DNA of 57,074 nt from an uncultured Eubacteriales bacterium. Lineage in GTDB: Bacteria; Bacillota; Clostridia; Oscillospirales; Acutalibacteraceae. Shown in pieces: positions 43,447-50,502 of the stretch. The stretch is taken from positions 7,888 through 64,961 of the forward strand of contig OMWP01000034.1 in the NCBI GenBank assembly GCA_900314795.1, read 5' to 3'. The notes under the pieces are model-generated. The model did no database searches and was not told where the DNA came from. It was given only the letters and a program-made list of their open reading frames with translations. The first letter of the stretch is position 1. The number at the start of each line of letters is the position of its first letter. A program made the position numbers and the translations under genes.

Positions 43447-44581
43447 AATCTTCAAATTCTCCGCTGATATATAGTTTTTCCAGATTATGTCCTTCCCGCA
43501 ATTCTCTTTCAGTTGCATTGTTTAGAGAAGTGAGCCTTCCGTCTTGTGAGATAATAAATAAGCAATCCGGACGTAATAATCTATTTGTCATCAGATTTGT
43601 ATTATGTGTTGTAAATGCAATTTGCGTTGTAGGGTAGTGCTCTTTAAAAAAGCAGAAAAGATTCTCTGCCATTTCGTAATGATAAAAAGCGTCGAATTCA
43701 TCAAGGAACAAAAATGACGTTCCTTTTGAAGGATGAACAATGTTCCAAAATAAGTTAAACAACGCCAGTGTTCCGCTAGAAGCCGTCTCAAAAAAAGGAA
43801 CAGGTATTCGATGATCAAAATACAGCTTTTTATCGCCTTCGGGCAACCTTCTTAATACGAGTTTACAATCAATACCCATATTCCCGAAGAATTCTTCGAG
43901 TTCGCGTAAATACAGCGAGTCTATATTTCTAAGCATTCTACCACGAAAAATAGGGTGCATAGGTTCTATCGAACTGCCGACAGAAACAAAACGCATCCGG
44001 TTGATATACTCCACCAAAGCAACGATAATGGAGTCCTTTTTTAATGCACTATTAGCAACAATCCATCGAAGAAAAGAAACATTACGAATCGTGCTGTTAT
44101 TATCATCAATCATATCGTTCAAGGAGTCAAAGAACCTGTCTACTATTAGTGTTTCTGCTGAAACAAGGGATAGGTCTAAATCATAAATCTGTTTGTTTCG
44201 ATAATCAATGGTAAACACTTTGTTTTTTCCGATTGAAAGTGATTCGAATGCGAATACCTGTTCGTCTTTCTTCTCATAATAGTATTCAACCTCGATATCA
44301 TAAAAGAGAAAACAATACTTGAAACGCGCAATATCATCAGGCGAATCCGCATTAGTAAAGATCTGCTCCATCCGTCTATATGGTTTATAATCAGTAATAT
44401 CCATCAGGGCATTTCCTAAATTGGTTTTGCCGGATGCGTTCCTACCATATATTAAGGCTTTAGATATAATTCCTTCATTCAAACAATTTTGATTATACTT
44501 ATATCCACCGGATTGATTCAAAGCAAATACAATCTTATTTTTAAAGTTTTTATAATTCTCGACTTCAAATCTAGTAAGCAT
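43439..44581 (-). CDS. AAA/ABC-type ATPase subunit of a putative ATPase/TOPRIM defence pair
   Basis: 380 aa. Walker A is YGRNASGKT (45-53), the signature-like segment TASSGT (266-271), Walker B FLFLDEFD (290-297) and the switch His TTHN (324-327). The start MLTRFEVENYKNFKNK is typical of the SMC/RecF-like ATPases found in abortive-infection systems (COG1106/AAA_15/AAA_21 type). The start codon follows GAGGTGAT, and a strong promoter (TTGCTT, 17 bp, TATAAT) lies at 44612-44640. Together with the overlapping TOPRIM gene it forms a two-gene operon. It is AT-rich, so it was probably acquired separately. Confidence 0.85.
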   Translation of the reverse strand: MLTRFEVENYKNFKNKIVFALNQSGGYKYNQNCLNEGIISKALIYGRNASGKTNLGNALMDITDYKPYRRMEQIFTNADSPDDIARFKYCFLFYDIEVEYYYEKKDEQVFAFESLSIGKNKVFTIDYRNKQIYDLDLSLVSAETLIVDRFFDSLNDMIDDNNSTIRNVSFLRWIVANSALKKDSIIVALVEYINRMRFVSVGSSIEPMHPIFRGRMLRNIDSLYLRELEEFFGNMGIDCKLVLRRLPEGDKKLYFDHRIPVPFFETASSGTLALFNLFWNIVHPSKGTSFLFLDEFDAFYHYEMAENLFCFFKEHYPTTQIAFTTHNTNLMTNRLLRPDCLFIISQDGRLTSLNNATERELREGHNLEKLYISGEFEDYE

Positions 44582-45108
44582 TCATATCACCTCATATTGT
44601 TTGATATTATTATTATAACCAAAACTATTTATAAAAGCAATACTTACCGTAAAAAAATTACGGTGTATTCATTGCTGTAGTTAATCAATGATGGGTAATA
44701 TACGGATAATATACTCACCTGTTTCCTGTGACAGTTGAATCTATCAAAATACCCACCTCGTATTTATGGTGAGTACTTAATTCTTGTGAACTCAAGTGTC
44801 TTTCTTTTGAAAAGCTAACTTGAAATATCTTGCAAATTATATCGCAATATCATTTCTAAGCAGCAAGAAGTTTCGTGTTATTTATTATCTCTTTACGCCC
44901 TTTTTGCCTCTATAATCGAAATCGCAAAATTGAATATTATCGATTGTTTTGCGGTTATAACCCAAAAAACTTTTACTGTTGGTTTTCAACCGGTTTCGTT
45001 TCATAAGATTCATAAGTAAATATTTTTTTTGAGAATCTGTTTATTATCTCATAAACAGTAGAATTACAAAAATCTTCTCGAATAATGATGAATATGGCGA
45101 TGGCTGAT
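44582..45108. other. Gene-free AT-rich region with the ATPase promoter
   Basis: On the minus strand TTGCTT (44635-44640), a 17-bp spacer and TATAAT (44612-44617) form a very good promoter for the ATPase/TOPRIM operon. A small perfect hairpin ACCGTAA/TTACGGT (44646-44664) abuts the -35 side and could be an operator. Nothing else is recognised up to 45108. Confidence 0.65.
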
Positions 45109-45270
45109 TCACTGCTGAAACTGACTGATATCAACGCGGTCGGCGTACTCGTTCAAGATGTTTCGGAATACATGTTTCTCAATCATACCGCAGTGGTATA
45201 TGTACTCGATCAGCTTCAACGCTGCAAATAATCTGTTGTTGTCATTTGAATAATCAATACTGGCTTTCAT
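45109..45270 (-). CDS. Small SHOCT-like protein of mobile elements
   Basis: 53 aa from the ATG at 45270 with AAGGAGAG 6 nt upstream; the longer in-frame reading has no ribosome-binding site and runs through hairpin H3. The pattern LFAALKLIEYIYHCGMIEKH, then FRNILNEYAD, resembles the short helical SHOCT-like proteins that sit next to serine recombinases in clostridial ICEs. Function is unknown. Hairpin H3 lies 30 bp before the start, in the same relation as H1 and H2 to the recombinases. Confidence 0.6.
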   Translation of the reverse strand: MKASIDYSNDNNRLFAALKLIEYIYHCGMIEKHVFRNILNEYADRVDISQFQQ

Positions 45271-45300
45271 ATCAAGCTCTCCTTTGTTATATATAAATAA

Positions 45301-45349
45301 CGATGATCTGACAATGATGCGATTTTGTCCATCGCACACTTGATCATCG
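45301..45349. repeat. Nested hairpin H3, upstream of the 53-aa gene
   Basis: The outer stem CGATGATC (45301-45308) pairs with GATCATCG (45342-45349), and the inner stem GCGAT (45319-45323) with ATCGC (45331-45335). The core from TGATGCGATTT to ATCGCAC matches H1/H2, but the outer stem has a different sequence that still pairs. The stop codon of the 84-aa gene lies in one arm. Confidence 0.7.
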
Positions 45350-45598
45350 GCTATAATCTTTTTTCTCTATAAGAATAAAGTCAAATCCTAAACGACCGCA
45401 TTTATCACACTTATCAAGTGTAGCTCGTCCATAGTTGAACCGTTTTAAAATGTAGCTGCCTGAGTTAATATACTCGGCAGCGTGTTTTTTGCAAAAGCAG
45501 CGGATATCCTCTGAATCGTTTTCATTACTACGTTCCGTATTGCTTTTTATGTTATAAATGGGTGATTGATTCAAAGTTGCAATGTTTTGTAAAACCAC
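45344..45598 (-). CDS. Small Cys-rich (zinc-ribbon-like) protein
   Basis: 84 aa starting at GTG (45598); the start overlaps an AGGAGG and has GAAGGAG 10 nt upstream, so an alternative start a few codons later is possible. Four cysteines, in CFCKKH and CDKCGR, suggest a zinc-binding fold, with basic residues between. It is part of the small-gene cluster that includes the 53-aa and DUF3789-like genes. No function is known. The first 57 bp of this gene's 5' region are duplicated at 46940-46996. Confidence 0.6.
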   Translation of the reverse strand: MVLQNIATLNQSPIYNIKSNTERSNENDSEDIRCFCKKHAAEYINSGSYILKRFNYGRATLDKCDKCGRLGFDFILIEKKDYSR

Positions 45599-45615
45599 CT
45601 CCTGTTCACTCCTTC
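45558..45615. repeat. Direct repeat left of the nucleotidyltransferase cassette
   Basis: 58 bp, starting ATGGGTGATTGATTCAAA and ending CTGTTCACTCCTTC. It matches 46940-46996 with two substitutions and one 1-nt gap. It carries the ribosome-binding site and first codons of the 84-aa gene. Confidence 0.85.
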
Positions 45616-45706
45616 CATTTCAGAATTTCCTTGTTATATCCAGGCTGATAAAATAACTTGCTATTTAATGTCAGAGTTAGATTAGCGTGTACATCGATAT
45701 CGTTAC

Positions 45707-45735
45707 TTGCATTTTAGAATTCGGTATGATACTAT
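45707..45735 (+). promoter_or_regulatory. Promoter of the nucleotidyltransferase-fold gene
   Basis: TTGCAT (45707-45712), a 17-bp spacer and TACTAT (45730-45735), placed 35 bp before the start codon. Confidence 0.6.
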
Positions 45736-45770
45736 TATGCTATTACAGAGTTTGTTGAAGGAGGTCGCTC

Positions 45771-46922
45771 ATGATCAATACCAATCAACAAGCGCTCCTT
45801 GAACTGCTCAAGGCGTCGCTATTTGATACCGAACCGTCATTTCCCGAAGGAGTTGACTGGGATGCCGTGCTACAGGAAGCGAAGGATCAGACAGTCGTTG
45901 CACTGGCAGCGCCCTATGTTCCCTCGCAGGAGTCGGGAAAATGGCAAGTACCCGTCAAACAGAATACAGCGACTTTTCTAAATCTTCTCAATGAGCAGAC
46001 AAATCTTATTCAGCTTTTTCAGGCTTCCAGTATTCCTCTCGTGATCCTCAAAGGCTTTGCCGCCGCTATGTACTATCCCGCCCCGTTGAGGCGCTCAATG
46101 GGCGACGTTGACTTTTTGGTGCCGCCCGAGTATTTTGAAAAAGCGCGTAAGCTCATGGAAGAAAACGAATATGAGTTTTCTTCCGATCACGGTACCGATC
46201 GGGATTACAGCTACACAAAGCGCGGCGCTGTATTGGAGCTTCACCATCGTTACAGCGACGAGAAATGGGATATCGACCCCCTGATCCTCAAGAGCTTTCC
46301 CGACATCAGCACCCGTGAACTGTTCAACCACCGGTTTCCGGTTTTGCCCGAGATGGTCAACGGGCTGATCCTTCTGGATCACGTGCGTCACCATTTACAG
46401 GGCGGCCTCGGCATCCGCCAGATCATCGACTGGATGATGTTTGTCCACGCGAATCTGAGTGACGAAAGATGGAAAAGCAGTTTTTCAGATCTTGCGCTAC
46501 AAGCGGGTCTGGAAACCCTTGCCATTACTATGACAAGTATGTGCAAGCAGTATTTCGGACTGCCCGATCCTATCACATGGTGCGATTCTGCCGAAGAAGC
46601 TACGACGCAAGAATTGCTCGAAGCCGTATTCAATTACGGTAACTTCGGCAGCAAACTGACGGAAGAAATACACCCTTCGGAATACATCACCATCAGTGCC
46701 CGTCGAATGGGACTGTTTCGCTTTTTACAAACAAGAGGCGAGCAGAACTGGGAAAATAGCCAAAAGCACCCCTTCCTGCGGCACTTTGCATGGCTGTATC
46801 AGATTTTCCGCTATTTCACGCGCGGAACCGCTGCCCTTTTGCGCGGCGAAAAAATCGCAAAGGGCATGTCGTCGGGTACGGAAAAGTTTGATTTATTAGA
46901 ACGACTCGGGCTGAACCGTTAA
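45771..46922 (+). CDS. Nucleotidyltransferase-fold protein (NTP_transf_5 family)
   Basis: 383 aa. The core ILKGFAAAMYYPAPLRRSMGDVDFLVPPEYFEKA carries the Gly and the DVD pair of the uncharacterised nucleotidyltransferase family PF14907; LELHHRYSDEKWDIDP follows. The C-terminal half is helical (LLDHVRHHL, GIRQIIDWMMF). Relatives are found near polysaccharide and peptide-modification genes, but the substrate is unknown. GAAGGAGG stands 7 nt before the ATG. It is the only plus-strand gene in the mobile region and lies between direct repeats (45558-45615 and 46940-46996), so it looks like a separate insertion. Its higher GC than the ATPase pair also fits this. Confidence 0.8.
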   Translation: MINTNQQALLELLKASLFDTEPSFPEGVDWDAVLQEAKDQTVVALAAPYVPSQESGKWQVPVKQNTATFLNLLNEQTNLIQLFQASSIPLVILKGFAAAMYYPAPLRRSMGDVDFLVPPEYFEKARKLMEENEYEFSSDHGTDRDYSYTKRGAVLELHHRYSDEKWDIDPLILKSFPDISTRELFNHRFPVLPEMVNGLILLDHVRHHLQGGLGIRQIIDWMMFVHANLSDERWKSSFSDLALQAGLETLAITMTSMCKQYFGLPDPITWCDSAEEATTQELLEAVFNYGNFGSKLTEEIHPSEYITISARRMGLFRFLQTRGEQNWENSQKHPFLRHFAWLYQIFRYFTRGTAALLRGEKIAKGMSSGTEKFDLLERLGLNR

Positions 46923-46939
46923 ACTAAAGGTAGTGTATG

Positions 46940-46996
46940 ATGGGTGATTGATTCAAAATTGCAATGTTTTGTAAACCACCTCTTGTTCACTCCTTC
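46940..46996. repeat. Direct repeat right of the nucleotidyltransferase cassette
   Basis: 57 bp, the second copy of 45558-45615. On the minus strand it contains a degenerate ribosome-binding site and start of the 84-aa gene; a 1-nt deletion shifts the frame, so it is not functional. Confidence 0.85.
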
Positions 46997-47004
46997 TTTA
47001 GAAA

Positions 47005-47109
47005 TTAATGATGATTATGTTTGTCTGAATCACCGGCGACCGCCATAAGGCACATCACGGTAACTCCAATAAAGCCTCCGACAAAGAGACCGATGAAAAA
47101 GCCTAACAT
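47005..47109 (-). CDS. DUF3789-like 34-aa membrane peptide
   Basis: 34 aa, ATG at 47109, TAA at 47005-47007, with AGGAGA 6 nt upstream. It reads MLGFFIGLFVGGFIGVTVMC, a single membrane helix, then a short polar tail ending KHNHH. The start and length match the DUF3789 family found in clostridial conjugative elements. No function is known. Its stop lies 9 bp from the direct repeat at 46940-46996, so it probably once stood directly upstream of the 84-aa gene. Confidence 0.7.
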   Translation of the reverse strand: MLGFFIGLFVGGFIGVTVMCLMAVAGDSDKHNHH

Positions 47110-47148
47110 CTATGTTCTCCTATCTTAAATAGTTCTATATTTACCAAA

Positions 47149-47181
47149 TTTCCCTTAAAATCACTGTGTTTTTAAGGGAAA
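47149..47181. terminator. 12-bp hairpin between the pilus operon and the DUF3789-like gene
   Basis: TTTCCCTTAAAA pairs with TTTTAAGGGAAA (47149-47160/47170-47181). It has a U-rich arm but no clean U-run after it. Confidence 0.5.
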
Positions 47182-47283
47182 GAGAAAGCCAATAAGGGAA
47201 TGTTCATTTGTCACTTGTCATTACTCATGATATTGATAATTACGTTCGGGTAGTTAAATAATTAAATCGTAATTAAGTGAATT

Positions 47284-47347
47284 GAGATTATATAATCTCG
47301 ATTTTGAATTTGAATTTCGGGGGTGCTGATGATTTCGTCAGCACCCC
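47284..47347. terminator. Hairpin ending the pilus operon and a 16-bp palindrome
   Basis: The perfect 10-bp stem GGGGTGCTGA/TCAGCACCCC (47320-47347) lies 5 bp after the last sortase stop, without a U-run. Beside it, GAGATTATATAATCTC (47284-47299) is a perfect 16-bp palindrome that could be an operator. Confidence 0.6.
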
Positions 47348-47351
47348 AAAT

Positions 47352-48122
47352 TTATACTCTCTCGCACGTTACCTGATAGCGTTTTTTGCCCATACTTGCG
47401 CAGGTGAGCAGTGTGAGCAGGTCTTTGCCTTTAACAACATAGATATCGTTGGTTTCGGTTGATAATATTTCCTTTTTGGAAATAACACGATAATTCAGTG
47501 TACCGAAATAGGTCGTGATACTCACATTGTCCCCTTCATTGAGATATGGAATATTATCAAACACGATCCTGCCAAAATAACCGGTGTGACCGGCTAACGC
47601 TACATTCGTGCTCTCACCGCCTGTCGGGAGCGAGGTGTTCATCAAATGTGCCGCTCCCCAAGCCATATTGTCCTCACTTGCGCCTAAGTAGATCGGCGTG
47701 TTCAGATCAATCGACGGAGCGGTGATATATCCGTAAACGCCGTCATAGATTCCGTAGTCGGATAGATCCAGCGCTTCATCGGCAAAGTCGGTATGATCCA
47801 TATCCTGATGTTCTTTCAGGCGTTCGTTATAGGCGATGCTGTCTGCATATAACCTGTCGATATCCGCCTGATACACCACGGGATACTCGGAGATAATAAC
47901 GCCGTTGTCGTCGATCAGATAACCGTCCTTATTAACTTCACCGTTATCCTCCGCTTCTTCCCAGCTGCCATCCTGCACATCATCAGCAACATGATCGAAC
48001 CGTTCGGTTATCTCATCGTTTTTCTTCTGATTCTCTGTTTTGCTGATATCGGGATAAGCAAACACAACAAGGCTTGCAATGATCAGGATGAGGGAAATAA
48101 CGGCACATATCTTACGTTTCAT
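47352..48122 (-). CDS. Sortase (second of the pilus operon)
   Basis: 256 aa. An N-terminal membrane anchor (about 5-25) is followed by an acidic spacer and the sortase barrel. The catalytic His lies in ALAGHTGYFG and the Cys in TLLTCASMG, with the Arg in KKRYQVTCERV. It lacks the C-terminal membrane helix of typical class C sortases and so might be the enzyme that links finished pili to the wall or a class B/C variant. The gene overlaps the first sortase by 11 bp and is last in the operon. Confidence 0.9.
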   Translation of the reverse strand: MKRKICAVISLILIIASLVVFAYPDISKTENQKKNDEITERFDHVADDVQDGSWEEAEDNGEVNKDGYLIDDNGVIISEYPVVYQADIDRLYADSIAYNERLKEHQDMDHTDFADEALDLSDYGIYDGVYGYITAPSIDLNTPIYLGASEDNMAWGAAHLMNTSLPTGGESTNVALAGHTGYFGRIVFDNIPYLNEGDNVSITTYFGTLNYRVISKKEILSTETNDIYVVKGKDLLTLLTCASMGKKRYQVTCERV

Positions 48123-48945
48123 GGCGCTTCCTCCGTTTCCGTATCAGGATAACCGTTACGAATATGATCGCCGCCGCGATTGGTACCGCGCTCCAAACCA
48201 ACGAAGAATTCACATTGAATTGTTTTATTTCGGGTATTGCTTCAATCATTTCGGATGGTGAGTTGTCACGCTCGCCCGTCACCAAGAGTCGGTGCGTATT
48301 CACCGAGTACGGCGTACAGGTTACAAGCGTGACCAAATCTCTACCCTTCTGCACCTCGAAATACTGTGTTTCCGAGGGCAGAACAACCTTTATATCCACA
48401 ACTTTGTAGTTGAGTGTTTCTCCAAGGACGGTGACGGAAAAACGATCGCCGATCTCAACCTCTGTCAGCCTGTCAAAGAAACGCTTTCCCGGATATGCCG
48501 TATGAGCGGAGATTACAGAGTGGGATGATACGCCGCCGACGGGAAAAGAGGTGAATGCCATATGAACGGCACCTTTGGTCAGCGTTTCTTTACTGTTGCC
48601 GTGAAAGATGGGAAGATGGCAGTCAATTGACGGAATACTCACCGTCCCGATCTGACCGTCGCCCGTCACATTCAAGATACTGTTATACCGTTCGTCAGTC
48701 ATGAAAGAGTCCGCGTCAAAGCTGTCCGAAAACACATTTGACACCTCACGGTTATACTCCCTCGCCTCTGCGAGCTGCTCTGATCTTTCGGTCTGTGACA
48801 GGGTATCCACCGTATTATTATACTGTGTGATGGCGCTATCCGATAACATTTGGTTGATCCATACGGATACCGTCGGATAGAGCAATAAGCCCACAGCAGC
48901 AATCAGGATGATCATCGAGATGATCGGTAATACTTTGTTTTCCAT
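48112..48945 (-). CDS. Class C (pilin-polymerising) sortase
   Basis: 277 aa from the ATG at 48945 (GGTGA just upstream; an in-frame GTG at 48960 is the alternative). The N-terminal helix and C-terminal helix (WSAVPIAAAIIFVTVILI) with the RKRRKRH tail give the class C topology. The catalytic His lies in VISAHTAYPG, the Cys in TLVTCTPYSVNTHR and the Arg in HRLLVTGER. It would join pilin subunits through lysine isopeptide bonds. It lies 30 bp after the major pilin gene. Confidence 0.93.
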   Translation of the reverse strand: MENKVLPIISMIILIAAVGLLLYPTVSVWINQMLSDSAITQYNNTVDTLSQTERSEQLAEAREYNREVSNVFSDSFDADSFMTDERYNSILNVTGDGQIGTVSIPSIDCHLPIFHGNSKETLTKGAVHMAFTSFPVGGVSSHSVISAHTAYPGKRFFDRLTEVEIGDRFSVTVLGETLNYKVVDIKVVLPSETQYFEVQKGRDLVTLVTCTPYSVNTHRLLVTGERDNSPSEMIEAIPEIKQFNVNSSLVWSAVPIAAAIIFVTVILIRKRRKRHET

Positions 48946-48975
48946 ATCGTCACCGTCCACGGAAAAGGAGAACGA

Positions 48976-50502
48976 TTACGCCGCCTTATCACGGGACTTC
49001 TTCTTGCGTCTGCTGATGAAGAAGACAGTACCGCCTGCGGCTAATAAGATGAATGCGATGGAATAAGCGATGATGTTGCCGTTACCGCCGGTCTGCGGCA
49101 GTACGGTCTTAGAGTTCTTCACATCAACGCTTGTTAGACCGAGCTCGGGAGCGGATACGATATAGGTACCGTTCGTCAGAGTATCGCCGTAAGTGACCTT
49201 GATCTCAATGGGAATGACGTCGGTATACTTGTTGAAGCCGCTCGGAGCTTTGGTTTCTTTTACATAATAGGTGCCGCTCTCAAGGAGCATTTCTGCGTTA
49301 TCCGCGTTACGGAACACTACCACACCGTCGTTGTCGGAAGTGCCGGATGCAAGGGCGTTCTTTTCTTCCTTTGCGTCAGCTTCAGTCTTGTAAACGGAGA
49401 AGTCGGCGCCGCTCAGCGGATTGCCCTTCTCATCGACTTTGTTGACCTGAACCTTGAAGGTGTAGACATATACGGTGTTACCCTCGACCTTGCCCTCAAC
49501 ATCATTCTTGTTGGTGTATTTCAGCTCAACAGCTTCGTTGGGGTTACCGGTGATCTTGGTGGTCGCGTACTTGTTTAGAACAGCAGAATAGGTCGTCACA
49601 ACATTCTCTGCGGCATAGAAATCATCCTTCTGGAGAAATTCCTTATTCAGAGATACGGTGAAGTTGGTATCCTTGCCTTCCTCAGCGGTCACATTAACGG
49701 TATAGTCCTTCGGATCGAGCGTAGCAAGCGTCTTGTCATCCGCGTCTACCAATGCTACAACAAAGCTGTTCTGATTCAGGGTCAAGCCCTTGGACATCAG
49801 GTCGGTGATCACATAAGAGTTCAGCTTGAACTCATGCTCAGGAACCTCATCAACTACGCCGAGAACGGAAGTGGTGATCTTGAAATCAACGGTATCGCCG
49901 ATAGAAACATCGGAAAAGTTTTCGTTGCCGCGTGTAGAGTTTGTAATAACCTTGTGGATCTCGGGCTGTTCGTCCTCTACCTTTGCCGCCAGATTAATGG
50001 CGTCGATGGTAAAAGTCCAACCATCCTCGGAGTAGTAAGGCAACGCAAAACAAGAGTTAGTAACTGTCTTAACACCTGCCGGAAAGTTGACGGCACGGAC
50101 ATAGTAGATGCCCTGTGCAAGATCAGACATAGTCTTCGTGTTACCGTCGGTATCGACGCTGTATTTACCTACAGAAGTCGCGCCGGTGAGCTCCGCGTCC
50201 TTATCCAGTGCGTTGAGGATCTTACCTCTGTCCGCCTCTTCAAAGTTGCCGTCAGCAACTGCCGCCTTCACAGCAGCATCATCGACCTTTACATCGTATT
50301 TGACGGTATAGGGATTAGTCGCGGTCACAAGGTCGGCGATCTTGAACACTTCAAATTCGTAGCCTGCCTTGTCGCAGTTCATGGTAATCGACACCTTCTT
50401 TGTGGTGTCGAGGGTGTTATCACCCGCGGCGTTCACCGCAGGGATCGCGATAGCGGCGATCATAAAAATAGCCATAAGAATAGAAATCAAACGTTTTGTC
50501 AT
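48976..50502 (-). CDS. Major pilin (isopeptide-type, LPQTG)
   Basis: 508 aa. A signal peptide (1-25) precedes an N-terminal domain, a central isopeptide-domain region (about 175-360) and a Cna_B/SpaA-like domain (about 365-460) with the E-box SGTYYVKETKAPSGF. The sorting signal LPQTGG (468-473), a membrane helix and RRKKKSRDKAA end the protein. This is the layout of the shaft subunit of sortase-built pili. It overlaps the adhesin stop by 4 bp (ATGA), and AGAGAGGT precedes the ATG. Confidence 0.9.
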   Translation of the reverse strand: MTKRLISILMAIFMIAAIAIPAVNAAGDNTLDTTKKVSITMNCDKAGYEFEVFKIADLVTATNPYTVKYDVKVDDAAVKAAVADGNFEEADRGKILNALDKDAELTGATSVGKYSVDTDGNTKTMSDLAQGIYYVRAVNFPAGVKTVTNSCFALPYYSEDGWTFTIDAINLAAKVEDEQPEIHKVITNSTRGNENFSDVSIGDTVDFKITTSVLGVVDEVPEHEFKLNSYVITDLMSKGLTLNQNSFVVALVDADDKTLATLDPKDYTVNVTAEEGKDTNFTVSLNKEFLQKDDFYAAENVVTTYSAVLNKYATTKITGNPNEAVELKYTNKNDVEGKVEGNTVYVYTFKVQVNKVDEKGNPLSGADFSVYKTEADAKEEKNALASGTSDNDGVVVFRNADNAEMLLESGTYYVKETKAPSGFNKYTDVIPIEIKVTYGDTLTNGTYIVSAPELGLTSVDVKNSKTVLPQTGGNGNIIAYSIAFILLAAGGTVFFISRRKKKSRDKAA

